Below are positions 35,501-43,000 of a DNA stretch of 64,000 nt, piece by piece; the stretch's first letter is position 1, and each line of letters begins with the position of its first letter. Origin of the DNA: Galaxea fascicularis (taxonomy: Eukaryota > Cnidaria > Anthozoa > Scleractinia > Euphylliidae). The position numbers and the translations under genes were made by a program. The stretch covers positions 9,814,665 to 9,878,664 of the forward strand of contig OX419347.1 of NCBI GenBank assembly GCA_948470475.1. The letters are read 5' to 3'. A model generated the notes under the pieces. It was not told the origin of the DNA. It did no database searches and saw nothing but the letters and a program-made list of their open reading frames with translations.

Positions 35501-36331
35501 CTCAGAAGTCAGGCTCAATACATGTTGAAGAACTCAGTTTTCAAACTCAGGAGATCCGATTGACTGATTGCATATCTTCAAGAAAGAAATTATGACAATT
35601 ATATAATGTCAACGGGCTTTGAATCTGATCATTCATTATTACATGAAAAAAATCAATATGGCGGACGGAGAAAGAGGTATGACGCCCAGAAAGGAAGCAG
35701 TTTGTACCCTTTCACCAGGGATTTTCTCATTTATTTTGCTTAAATTTTACCCCTAATTTCCTTTGACAATTAATTCATATCCAAAAATTGAATTGAAGTC
35801 GGCGTCTACCAAGTTAAGCTCACTTTCGTGTGATCGAAAGTGCACATGGTTATAGCTTTCTCCGTCCGCCATATTGGATTTTTTTCATGTAATTATGAAT
35901 ATGACATATTCAAAGCCAGTTGACATTATATGATTATAATAATCTCTCTCTTGAGGAGATGTTGAATGATTACATTACAAGGTTTAGTTTTTACAGTCAG
36001 TTGTAGTTTAAGCCAAAACGTTCCTTCAAGAAAATTCTGCTCTGCTAAACTGACAGCAATAATCGAACTGTTGCAGAGCTCTGATCATTACCTGGAGATG
36101 CCATCAATTCAAGGAACCGCTAGCCAAGACAAAGAGGGCTCGGAAATGACACAGGCTGCTTTGGACATTTCTGACGGAGAGGAATCTGGTAACCACGAGG
36201 ACGACGAAAAATCAGTTGATGTGTTCTTTGAGGATATATCTGCGAGTTTAATTGACATTAGCAAGGAGAGAGCCAACTCATCTTCGCTATGTGGATCAAT
36301 AATTTCCAATCCGCTTGAAAGTGAATTTTAG
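7565..36331 (+). CDS. Adhesion G protein-coupled receptor (LamG-FN3x3-EGF-HRM-GAIN-7TM), 30 exons
   Basis: This is a cell-surface receptor of the adhesion GPCR (family B2) type. A large ectodomain is expected to bind matrix or a neighbouring cell and to expose a tethered agonist that activates the 7TM core. Exons: 7565-7625, 9627-10280, 11213-11407, 11992-12072, 14037-14143, 14807-14993, 15846-16103, 16916-17032, 18819-18932, 19864-19964, 20423-20614, 20998-21066, 22194-22308, 23068-23202, 23676-23745, 24497-24635, 25160-25206, 25711-25843, 26297-26394, 26891-26993, 29546-29705, 31217-31283, 31717-31783, 32781-32866, 33320-33446, 34313-34354, 34480-34590, 34818-34854, 34966-35066, 36077-36331. 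All introns are GT-AG, all phases match and the sum is 4029 nt (1342 residues). The model was built by eye; alternative exons are possible. The ligand and G protein are unknown. Confidence 0.88.
9627..10280 (+). CDS. Receptor exon 2: LamG-like (concanavalin A-like) domain
   Basis: One 654-nt exon codes for residues about 21-238. The fold is suggested by an opening HHWKFSE, a central strand with VAVWMQ, a strand-turn with VYLNGDEV and a closing DEVMTWNRTL...EMRRLYQA. The last is typical of LamG-like jelly-roll domains, where the D-[ED]-V-x-x-[WY]-x-R-x-L segment ends the sheet. Such domains bind glycans or proteins at the cell surface. The exon has phase 1 at both ends, so the domain is a self-contained shufflable unit. 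The subfamily (LamG versus pentraxin-like) is uncertain. Confidence 0.75.
10592..10620. repeat. (CAAA)n microsatellite
   Basis: A short run of CAAA tetramers lies in receptor intron 2. Downstream, a phrase of about 45 nt starting near 10675 recurs in diverged form near 10885. Confidence 0.7.
11213..12072 (+). CDS. Receptor exons 3-4: fibronectin III domain 1
   Basis: Exons 11213-11407 and 11992-12072 (residues about 239-330) together give a divergent FN3 fold. The first has the early-strand pattern LNITWQS and a YRVRVW strand, the second TPFSSYKVRVW, which matches the L-x-P-x-x-x-Y-x-V-x-V signature of the F strand. Both exons are phase 1 at each end. The first half is weaker than in FN3 domains 2 and 3, so the domain boundary is approximate. 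The donor GGAG|GTAAG and acceptor TTCTTAG are good. Confidence 0.68.
12628..12980. mobile_element. Foldback DNA transposon in receptor intron 4
   Basis: Outer ends read TAGAGCGTTTTCAC at about 12629 and, inverted, GTGAAAACACTCTA at about 12965. Inside lies a second inverted repeat with arms of about 69 bp (12721-12789 and 12841-12910) that match almost base for base. GGCGGCCAT(A/G)TTGG, shared with 16.2-16.3 kb, occurs twice. There is no coding capacity. This is a nested or composite MITE. Confidence 0.7.
14037..14993 (+). CDS. Receptor exons 5-6: fibronectin III domain 2
   Basis: Exons 14037-14143 and 14807-14993 encode residues about 331-428. The first has VPTKVQNLRI and SLLVQWSPPAQINGILLGYN, a classic A-C strand pattern with the conserved Trp and PP. 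The second has YLVTGLRPVTTYDVQVQSYTA, the usual E-F strand segment with L-x-P-x-x-x-Y. The intron splits the domain in phase 0. The chosen donor after exon 6 is ACAG|GTAAAC at 14994; an earlier GT at about 14988 scores worse and breaks the phase with exon 7. Confidence 0.8.
14480..14680 (-). repeat. Dispersed repeat shared between receptor introns
   Basis: The reverse complement of about 14600-14680 resembles 24238-24300, with common phrases such as AAAGCTAAA, GTGCTTCTAA and ACTGTTACTA(C/T)GGTAA. A further, more diverged copy seems to lie near 25450-25650. The class is unknown; the 24 kb copy is in the opposite orientation. Confidence 0.45.
15053..15330 (+). mobile_element. tRNA-derived SINE, 5'-truncated copy
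   Basis: It matches the longer copy at 32213 over the B-box-like GGCTTCGAATTCC, then AGCCGGACCAA, CACTCAGGGTCTTTAAATA and CAAATGGTTAGACTTTCTAG. The A-box half is mostly missing. It sits only about 60 nt after the donor of receptor exon 6. Confidence 0.7.
15498..15705 (+). mobile_element. tRNA-derived SINE of a second family
   Basis: A box A-like GCTTGGTGTAGTGCGC at about 15502 and a box B-like GGGTTGGATTCCC at about 15540 are spaced as in tRNA genes. A pyrimidine-rich body with TCCGAGAGGTCTTTCTCCGG and a poor tail follow. The body differs from the SINE at 15053, so two families lie side by side in one intron. Confidence 0.65.
15846..16103 (+). CDS. Receptor exon 7: fibronectin III domain 3
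   Basis: A single 258-nt exon (residues about 429-514), phase 1 on both sides. It holds FALSWSAIKVTWTLLKG, then SYDVEW, then ISNLSQHTTYTIKVRGRNSV and a final VTTLG, which follows the FN3 strand order. Unlike FN3 1 and 2 it is not split by an intron. The acceptor is TTTTTCAATCAG and the donor TTAG|GTAAGC. Confidence 0.8.
16511..16697. mobile_element. 187-bp foldback MITE in receptor intron 7
   Basis: Arms of about 72 bp (16511-16582 and 16626-16697) are inverted copies with only a few differences. They begin CATACACCTTATTCC and end GGAATAAGGTGTATG. The loop is about 43 bp. No coding capacity. Confidence 0.8.
16916..17032 (+). CDS. Receptor exon 8: calcium-binding EGF domain
   Basis: The exon encodes 39 residues (515-553) with six cysteines at about 519, 526, 532, 541, 543 and 552, in EGF spacing. 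D-M-D-E-C at the start, Asn at 534 and Tyr at 539 fit the cbEGF calcium-binding consensus. The exon is phase 1 at both ends, the usual arrangement for EGF modules. Confidence 0.92.
18819..19964 (+). CDS. Receptor exons 9-10: hormone receptor motif (HRM)
   Basis: Exons 18819-18932 and 19864-19964 encode residues about 554-625. Cysteines at 563, 586, 598 and 614, tryptophans at 573 and 606, the segment WPRTPKGNTVKRLCP and the later W-x-K-P-D-L-S-x-C match the HRM found next to GAIN domains in many adhesion GPCRs. The intron between the two halves is phase 1. It contains a foldback element at about 19111-19340. Confidence 0.88.
19111..19340. mobile_element. Foldback MITE in receptor intron 9
   Basis: Inverted arms start AGGGACCTTTAGATTTGAG on the left and end AAATCTAAAGGTCCCT on the right. 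Each carries a short tandem of GTAC(G/T)AG-type units. The element is about 230 bp and non-coding. Confidence 0.75.
20423..24635 (+). CDS. Receptor exons 11-16: GAIN domain
   Basis: Exons 20423-20614, 20998-21066, 22194-22308, 23068-23202, 23676-23745 and 24497-24635 encode residues about 626-865. Subdomain A is helical: SGDLYTAVDILQTL, then NIVRVANNLLDE, then SHLLTSLETMAL. Subdomain B is strand-rich: SFVPESVSFSTMDNG, then ISYSVI-like strands and VVISIQSNK just before the GPS. The short exon 23676-23745 encodes HIAFIYLKNIGKLL, a typical GAIN strand and helix. The exon at 22194 has an unusual TATAAAAG acceptor, but its 38 codons fit the pattern and both phases. The donor at 23203 (GTGTGA) is the least certain. 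Confidence 0.78.
21368..21492. mobile_element. 125-bp foldback MITE in receptor intron 12
   Basis: Arms of about 43 bp (21368-21410 and 21450-21492) are inverted copies built on TTTTTGTGATATCCAGAATA. The spacer is 39 bp. No coding capacity. Confidence 0.8.
25160..25843 (+). CDS. Receptor exons 17-18: GPS autoproteolysis motif and tethered agonist
   Basis: Exons 25160-25206 and 25711-25843 encode residues about 866-925. Cysteines at 874, 891, 903 and 905 and tryptophans at 877 and 886 match the GPCR proteolysis site. The catalytic triad H-L-T lies at residues 907-909 (codons at 25787-25795), so self-cleavage is expected between Leu908 and Thr909. The new N-terminus TSFSVLM is very close to the known Stachel consensus TSFAVLM. 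Nothing in the sequence suggests loss of cleavage. Confidence 0.93.
26297..34354 (+). CDS. Receptor exons 19-26: seven-transmembrane domain
   Basis: Eight exons code for residues about 926-1175. TM1 is in 26297-26394 and TM2 in 26891-26993 (FAHINLVMSLILAELLFVFG). TM3 is in 29546-29705 (LHYLFLVAFSWMVTEGVILY, the family B2 signature). TM4 spans the joint with 31217-31283, TM5 is in 31717-31783 plus 32781-32866, and TM6 and the start of TM7 are in 33320-33446 (LLGTTWLLGLFF). The end of TM7 is in 34313-34354. A Cys in TM3 (995) and one in extracellular loop 2 (1069) can form the conserved disulfide. Intron phases are mixed (0, 1, 2), unlike the ectodomain. Confidence 0.9.
26495..26709. mobile_element. 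215-bp MITE in receptor intron 19
   Basis: Perfect 17-bp terminal inverted repeats, AAGAGGGTCCCCTATAC on the left and its complement on the right, enclose AT-rich sequence with repeated TCACG(A/T) and CACGTTTCACGA motifs. It lies between the TM1 and TM2 exons. Confidence 0.78.
27042..27074. repeat. (AATG)n microsatellite
   Basis: Eight or so tandem tetramers lie in receptor intron 20. Related AATG runs followed by ATTG runs occur at 28808-28862 and 31347-31400. Confidence 0.85.
28154..28445. repeat. Degenerate tandem repeat built on CTTCCGAAGAT
   Basis: About 290 bp of imperfect units combine CTTCCGAAGAT, TTTCGAAGA and CACCCGAACA, with a period of about 28-32 bp in the best-kept part (28300-28400). 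No open frame continues through it. It looks like a minisatellite. Confidence 0.75.
28529..28670. mobile_element. Foldback element in receptor intron 20
   Basis: Inverted arms start GTAATCACATGAT and end ATCATGTGATTAC (28529-28571 and 28627-28670), with an imperfect match over about 43 bp. Non-coding. Confidence 0.65.
29359..29500. repeat. (ACTG)n-like tetranucleotide repeat
   Basis: Imperfect ACTG/ACCG tetramers fill about 140 bp and stop about 45 bp before the acceptor of the TM3 exon at 29546. Confidence 0.85.
30537..31158. repeat. Long CTA/CTG trinucleotide microsatellite
   Basis: About 620 bp consist almost only of CTA and CTG trinucleotides in alternating blocks, giving long artificial Tyr/Cys and Thr/Ala open frames that are not genes. 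It lies in receptor intron 21 and ends about 58 bp before the TM4 exon acceptor. Confidence 0.95.
31910..32205 (+). mobile_element. Probable retroelement 3' tail
   Basis: The segment starts near CTGTCTGATGAGTGCGTGAG, stays AT-rich, then ends with AATAAAG and a (TTA)n tail. This is the shape of a non-LTR element 3' end. No reverse transcriptase frame is left. The full-length SINE follows directly. Confidence 0.4.
32213..32618 (+). mobile_element. tRNA-derived SINE, near full length
   Basis: Box A-like TAGCTCAGTTGGTAGGGC lies at 32221 and box B-like GGGGGTTCAAACC at about 32263, with tRNA-like spacing, so it descends from a tRNA gene and has an internal RNA polymerase III promoter. The body shares long stretches with the copy at 15053. 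The last part, ATGCGCTATAGAAATTGATAAA, looks like the family's 3' tail. It lies in receptor intron 23. Confidence 0.8.
33755..33812 (+). mobile_element. Possible SINE fragment
   Basis: A GTTAGACCATCC segment is followed by GTGGGTTCGAAT, a B-box-like sequence. The fragment is short and could be chance. Confidence 0.25.
34085..34256 (+). mobile_element. Possible retroelement 3' end
   Basis: AT-rich sequence with TGTAACTTGTCCCTATTTC ends in AATAAAATG and an A-rich tail. It resembles non-LTR or SINE 3' ends but has no coding remnant. Confidence 0.3.
34480..36331 (+). CDS. Receptor exons 27-30: cytoplasmic tail
   Basis: Exons 34480-34590, 34818-34854, 34966-35066 and 36077-36331 code for about 167 residues. 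Just after TM7 there is IICCHG, a Cys pair that could be palmitoylated. The tail then has basic segments, an acidic DDDD patch, and in the last exon ISDGEESGNHEDDEK followed by VDVFFEDI. The last residues L-E-S-E-F fit a class I PDZ ligand (S/T-x-hydrophobic). The stop is TAG at 36329-36331. The two small middle exons have good splice sites and keep the frame, but they may be alternatively used. Confidence 0.75.
35432..35535 (+). mobile_element. tRNA-like SINE fragment
   Basis: TCCTGTAGCTCAGTGGTAGAG is a strong A-box-like stretch. The B-box region (AGGATCGACTCC) is degraded, so it is not a working tRNA. It is in the last receptor intron. Confidence 0.5.
35588..35940. mobile_element. Foldback MITE with ~87-bp arms in the last receptor intron
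   Basis: The left arm (35588-35674) and right arm (35855-35940) are inverted copies. Shared parts include CAATATGGCGGACGGAGAAAG, the TTACATGAAAAAAATC block and the outer ATATAATGTCAAC. The central part holds a smaller palindrome, CACTTTCGTG-TGATCGAAAGTG. It ends about 136 bp before the last exon. Confidence 0.85.
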
Positions 36332-36870
36332 CTTTCGTCTTCGGAAAAACGCCAATGAATTAGTGAGAAACAAAGAGTCCTTAAAGTGGTAGCTCGCTCG
36401 GGCCAAGTTATTGAGCCCGCGTAATGCGAACAAGGAGCTTTTGTGGTACAACGAACTTTGCCTTGCTCTCCTAAGATGGGTTGCCCCTCGGGCCCAAGCG
36501 ATTACATCTTTTATGGGATTATTTATTTAGTTATTTATATTTATTCACTTCACTTACAATGGAAATTGTCGCTCGCTTTCACGTCGCCAGCTTCCTGTAC
36601 GCGCGGCCCTGATCTACTTCGTTTACAGGGTTAGGTTTTGAAGTGCTATGAAAGGAGCACGGGTGGCGTGTTGGGGGTAGTTGGAACGAGCGCGGAGTAT
36701 GAGGCGGGTGATGTGAAGGACTGGAAATTTCTTGTTTGAAGTGGATTTTTATGAAGTCATAGATGTGTGCAAAACAGCTAAGTAGGTGAGATTTAATAAT
36801 GCTAAGGTCAAGTCCCTTAATTAGCGAGTGTGCGACCGTTTGTAATTCAAAATAAAAGGAAATTAAAGAG
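36332..36870 (+). other. Receptor 3' UTR with candidate poly(A) signal
   Basis: The first AATAAA after the stop is at 36851-36856, which would give a 3' UTR of about 530 nt. No other signal stands out before it. Confidence 0.45.
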
Positions 36871-39800
36871 AATTCGTAAATCAGTTCCAGTTAATTCGAT
36901 ATAGTTAGACTGAAATCAGAGTTCCATACAAAGGCGACCTTGCCTTAGTCGGTATTTCGTATAGTCGTAGTGTATAAGTAGGTTATGATGGATAATTTTG
37001 CCGATTTGCAGCATTTTTCTTTGACAAACCCAGCACTTTCATGGGCATCCAAGGAAAGACTTGAAAGTTGTTTCCGGTGCTTCCAGATTGCCTTCAATCA
37101 TGGAAATGTTTTAAGGTCACTCAAAAATTTGCCCAGTTCCCATTCATCTTGAGAGTTGAGTTGAAAAAGTTCAATTTACGCTTGCAAGGTTGATTTTTTT
37201 TTCAAGTTTCACTTTCGCAACTGCCAATTTGGCTTAAGACTTCCATGGTCATCTGCAAACTATTCAACTGAATTCAAATTTCTTTGCGTCGCGGAAACGG
37301 AGATCTTGCAAAAACTTATACAAAGTGTATTGCACAGTAAATGAATTAATACACGAAGTTGCATATTCCCTGTATTTTTAACAAGCAACTTTGCAAAAAA
37401 ATCGCCATGATTTATGGGTTGAAAAGAAATGTTATTACCACGTTGCAGTTTTGTTCTTCGCAAATTAAATCCAGTTGTCGTTTCTCACTACAGTGAATAT
37501 ACATTCACACTTGAATGAAACTAATTAAAGTTAAATCCAATCCCAGAAAATCAGGATAAGAGCACTCGGCATAAAACTGCCAAAATAAATAAAAAATAAA
37601 TGAAATAATAAATAGAATAGGGAACCTATGAAGACTTTACGATGTTTGATGGCAAAAGTTTAAAGTAAAGCTCGTCCTATTTGCGGTTTTGGATTGCGAC
37701 AGTAATGGCCTGTGAAATCATAACTAAATTATTCTTTGTACAGTCTTCATAAGGTATATATCCTTCATATATGCTCATGTTAGGGATGAATTGAAATTAC
37801 ACGTTAACTGAGTACTGTAGTCATAATCCATATACAGACCTGGCAGATGTTTTCATTTGGATTTTGGGCAGAATAAATTAAAAGAAAACCCTGTCATGAC
37901 TCTATCATATTCCGTTTTCGCATAGCCTAATTAGGCTTCAGAACCCCAGGAACTATAAATACTACGAGTTACCAAAGTAGGAAGACCTAAACGTTTGTGT
38001 TTCTTTTGAAGCTCGAACGAAAAAAAGCAACAGGTATGATAGGTGGTGTGCAAACGATAAATACGAATCACATGTCAGTGCTCCGAATTATTAACATACT
38101 CGGGTTATTGCGTACTTCAGTGTTGTCATTTTCATGACAGATAAAAAGATTTACTCTTTCCTCGGTGGTTAAAAACAAATTTCTCCATTTTACGGAAACT
38201 GAAATAAATATTGTAAAGTTATCGAAGACTTGAGAACGGCGCCAGATGTAATATGCTACAATAGTAGGACTTTCGCCATTGTTTTCCGTCCTACATAATA
38301 GCAAGCTTATTTTACAGATTAAAAACTATTCAAGGAGTCCTTGTATCTGCGCAAGCTTATTGTCAGATTTTGTTTGGGGAAATTTATTCAGCAAAGCACA
38401 ACAATAATGATATATATTCATTCGACCACGTGCCGATTTTTCAGGCCACAATTAAATAATCTTTATAATAAAAGTTCAGATTTTAAATATTCATTCAAAA
38501 GCCGCCAAGGGATTTTTGAACTTATACTGTCTTTTTGAGGGCTGAAAATCATTACAAAGTAACTTTCAATATTGAAATAATATATCAAACCAGATTTTTA
38601 TTAAACAAATGATTCTGAGTAAGTGCTAGACAAGATATGTTTCGTAAAGAGTGGACGAACAGCTGTTCAAAAATGCGACGGCAATTTTAAACTGCGTCGA
38701 CTCGAAAGTGTTTAGGCTTTGCGCTTTCAAAAATCGAACCCAAAACTCGTTTTCATTGGCCAGACTAACGTGTCTGATATAAACAAAACGAATGCTTTTA
38801 ATAGTTCGTAATTTCAGTCTGACGCACTTTACTGACAGCGTTTCCTGTGCTTATGTCACACCGCGTGCTTGCAAAAGGTAAGTTCTGTCTCTTATCATAC
38901 CGTGAAGGACTTCATTATCTTTGCGCATTTTGGGTTTTCCGAATAGCAATATCATCACGTATAGTGTAGCCTTGAATTTCAAATCAGCCAAGAAACAACA
39001 AAGGGACTTCGAAATGGAAATAATTTGAATTTAAGTCTCTGGTTCTTCTTGATTGTAAAGATCTAGAATCTAGATAGACTTTTTACGAAACTTGGAATTT
39101 CACGGAATGTGTAAACAAACACTTTTTACACGCGATCGCAAATGTTAAAATTATTTTTTGTTGGTACTGAGGAAAAGTCCTTTTAGTCCGCTTTTCTTTA
39201 TATTATATTATTCTGAGAAAAATATGAGAAATTATTAATACAAGATCATTTCTTCAATTGACCTCAAAGTCTTACGCGTCGGATCGTTAGCTTCTGGAAA
39301 TATTTTTACATTAATTCGACCTGAAACCACGGTTAAACGCTGAGCACGCTACAGATTTGTGATTGACTCTGGCAAAATTAAATCCTTTTTCGATAGTCCA
39401 TTCATGAAATTCAGAATAAATTACTGATTTAATTTCTTTGTTAGATATGCTCAGGATCGCAAAATCGTTTCATACATTGCAAAGAAACGAAGGTATACGC
39501 TTTTGCGCTCTTAAACGGAAAGGTTTGGGATTTCAGTTCTAACATAAATCTGTTTTAGAGTTCAAATTCTCATCGACGAACACCAGACACATATTTTTAC
39601 GTTGAAAGTTTTCAGTTTGAAAGAAAGACAGGTTTCTTATCAAATATTTTTGACATCGCCATCGCACCTGTTGAATTGTGTGGCAAACCTTCTGGTTGGT
39701 CAGACATCTCTGAGGTCTAAAACCAGAAAGAAATCGTATACGAATCCGAAATTGGAGGAAGCACGTTTAAATAAATCAAGATTACGTCACTAGAACATTC

Positions 39801-40073
39801 CTTCTTCTTCTTCTTCTTTTTTTTGCGAAACCGCAACGTTTTTGGAGACATATCTAGTGACAGACCACAATCCCACCAGTAAACAACAATGTATTTGGCC
39901 TTCTTAGTGTCAAAGTATGCCCTGTTTAAATGACTATCTTTAGGAAAACGTAACTGCATTTGACGTTGTAACTTGATATCTTGTCCTTTTGCCATTTTGA
40001 AAACAGGAAGGTCCATCTGCCTTAACTGGAGTTGCTTTTTTATGAGGACAGAAAAATCGCGGCAAACCCGATC
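36871..40073. other. Intergenic DNA between genes 1 and 2
   Basis: No domain-bearing frame. An ATG-led mini-exon candidate lies at 38853-38877 (MSHRVLAK, phase 1, good GTAAGT donor), but its phase does not fit the large exon at 41483, so it could only be an alternative or untranslated first exon of gene 2. A CTT run lies at about 39803-39820. Confidence 0.45.
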
Positions 40074-43000
40074 ATGGCGTCGACCTTGTACGAGGTACGA
40101 AACTTAGTTATGTTTTCAATTGCATCATGAATGAAAACAGTTATTACTCTGTTGCTTGCACTTCAAAATTTGTTGACACGTATTCATTTAATACTTGCAT
40201 CGCAATTTAGTGCGTAGCTTTCGCTCACCAATAACTACTGTTTCTTCGCTACTAATTTGTATTTTCAGTCTAAGTAGTGTTCGCCTTTCGGCAGGTTGAA
40301 TTTTGCATGATGGAAAGAATCAAATAGTAATGAGTGTCTTCAGGCATTTCCCAGGCTCTTACAAAAGTGTTCATCAACATACATTTTACTTGAAGTCATT
40401 AATATATCATGCATGTATAGTTTGCCTGAATTGTCACATGTAATAATGAAACTTTCCGTTTGCACCTCATCCTTTGAAAACTCATAAAAAAAAAAGGATT
40501 CTTAAAGTTTAGGCGGCCTTAGCATATATACTGGATGTAAAAAAGAAATGAGGGATCATTCCTAAAAAAAATAAATACTTGGATTTACTATAATTATTCA
40601 AAGAACGTATATATCTCATCAACCTGTACATTTTTAATAGTATTGGTCATGCAAAGCAATTTTCATATGAACTTTGACCCGTTTTGTACGACAGCTTTTT
40701 GGTTTCCCTTTAAATCAACGAAACTCCCGCAATTCCATAGCTTCTGAGAAGCGCCGCTAAAAAATTGAACACAAATCCTTTGAACTTTCGTGCTGTACCT
40801 TTGCAATCAAACACTTTGTGACTTTGTAGTGAGTTTTGAGAACTGACAGCGAGTACAGGCATGTGGTCCTAAAATGAATGCTAGTTAGTAGCTCTTTTTA
40901 TGCAATGTATGGCAGCAAAACAGCTCTGGTAAATCAAGGATCTCAGCACTGTGACATTCTTATGCCTTTTTGTATGCACACATTTAAGCGACGAAGTGTT
41001 TCATGCTTCTGTCAATTATTTGTCTTTGTGATTGCGAAAGCTGTGTTAATAATTGTGTAATCAGTTCATTCACTCGGCTACAGCAAGTTCCAAGAGAACG
41101 CCGCCAAAGCGGATTAATCACATACTAGTATCGTGAAGGAGGAACTGAAAAGGTTTATGCCAACCTAATGAGATAAATTATTAAGCGCTGTAATTATTAT
41201 CACACATCAGTGTTAATGGCTGTGTTTTTCGGTTGATGACTTGTCTTATGAGGCGTTGGATTGATAACGTATCGTTAAATGCATTCATATTGTCTCTGAC
41301 TAAATTAACATTTGCCGTACTTTCTCGAATTATGGTATGCTTGTTTGATGAGACCTTTTAGCTAACAATTGTACCATCAGCTTGTCCATCATTTGTATCC
41401 CGCTTTCTCTTTAGAAGTTAAACGATTCCCCACAACCTTTAGTTAAAGAAAACACAGTATCTGATGCATTGTTTCTCGACAGAATGGTGATGATTATCAG
41501 TTGACTGGTGGATCAAGAGATGCGGAGCACGACAATGATGAAGTTAACGACTTGAACCCAAAACAGCTTCCAGTTACCGATACAGCTGCTATGGACACCG
41601 ATAACGAGAAAGCAACAATGAAGGAAAATGGAAATTATTACAATGGAGTGAATGGTAATGGCGTTCACGGAGATCACAACGATCACGAGGATGATGGTCA
41701 CAATGGCGAAGCTGATGTTGGAAGTGAGAGCGACGAAGTAGAAACAACTAAGAACAATGGCGATACCACATCTCCAGAAATAATGGAAGACGAGCCTGCT
41801 GCTCCTGTACCTTACTACGGTAGGACTCTTGTGGCCCCAGAATACATGAACTACCAACCATCGGACGATGTATCACACGAAGAAGAGAATGATTTTGAGG
41901 ACACTAATGGCAATGACGATGAAGTGGTTGGTAGTGTGGATGATGCGGAAAGCGATCAACCTGAGGAAGGTGAAGAAAATGCATCCAGTGAACATGACCA
42001 AAGAAGAGCTCAGGAAGAAGAGGACATTGCCTTATACAAAGACGGATCTGAAGAAAGTGCATCTGATGACGTGGGTCACAAGAATGACAGAAACGACAGT
42101 GCATTAGATGAGGAGCAGGGAGTCAGGCAGGAGGGAGGGGGAAAGATGGTGGAAGCTTTACCAAGGCTGGCCCAACCAGAGGAAGATGATGAGCAAAATA
42201 TAGGAGATGAAAGAGAGGAAGAAGAGAATGAAGAGGATGAGGGACAAGACATTAACGAACTGAAAGACAGCAATGAAGAGGGGATAGAAGGTGATGTGGC
42301 TGAAAAAGAGAAGTACAATCAAGTCACCGAAGATATGGGAATTACAGAAGGAGATGAAGTAGACGGAGAAAGTGTGAATAGCGTTGCCAAGCAGTATGAG
42401 GAGGAAGCTCCTGAAAAAGAGGAGAGTAACCAGAAGGATGGACCTCAATATGGCGATGAAAGCGAGGGAGAGCATGCTACAAGAGGCCATGGAGAAGATG
42501 CAGAAGAAGATGATGATGAAGGCGAATATGAAGACGTTATTGAGCAGACGCAGGTAAATAAAGTGGAGAAAGAGGATGATGCAGACAGTGATGAAGATAA
42601 AACATGCCTTTGTGCAGAGGAAACGGGCGAGTCAGATGATAAAATCGAGGAGGAGCCCAAAAAGTTTGAAACACAGGACGAAGAAGCAGATGAAAAACAA
42701 AATGTGGAAGACTACTCAATGTCGGAAACGGCACCCAGTGTAGACGTTAAGGACGAAACGGAAAATGAAGAAATGGAGGTTTACGACCTTACAAGCAGGA
42801 GAGAGTCCACTCTCGAGCACTGGGATTCTCTGAAAGGCAATGTTTCGTCACCCACTCGAGACATAACCGAAGTAGAATCTACTGAATCTCTCAATGAAAT
42901 CGAAGTTGAGCAAAAGGAAGATGACGACGGAGATCAGGATGTGGGTACGGAGGAAGAACCAGAGCCACTGGAAGAGCCTTCCAAGGAGACTGTCGAGCAT

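Noticed and set aside
38853..38877. Mini-exon MSHRVLAK as first exon of gene 2
   Set aside because: It ends in phase 1, while the acidic exon at 41483 needs phase 0. The candidate at 40074-40094 fits without another exon.
42076..42734. Ser/Phe/Leu-rich frames on the minus strand
   Set aside because: They are the mirror of the GAA/GAT-rich acidic exon of gene 2.
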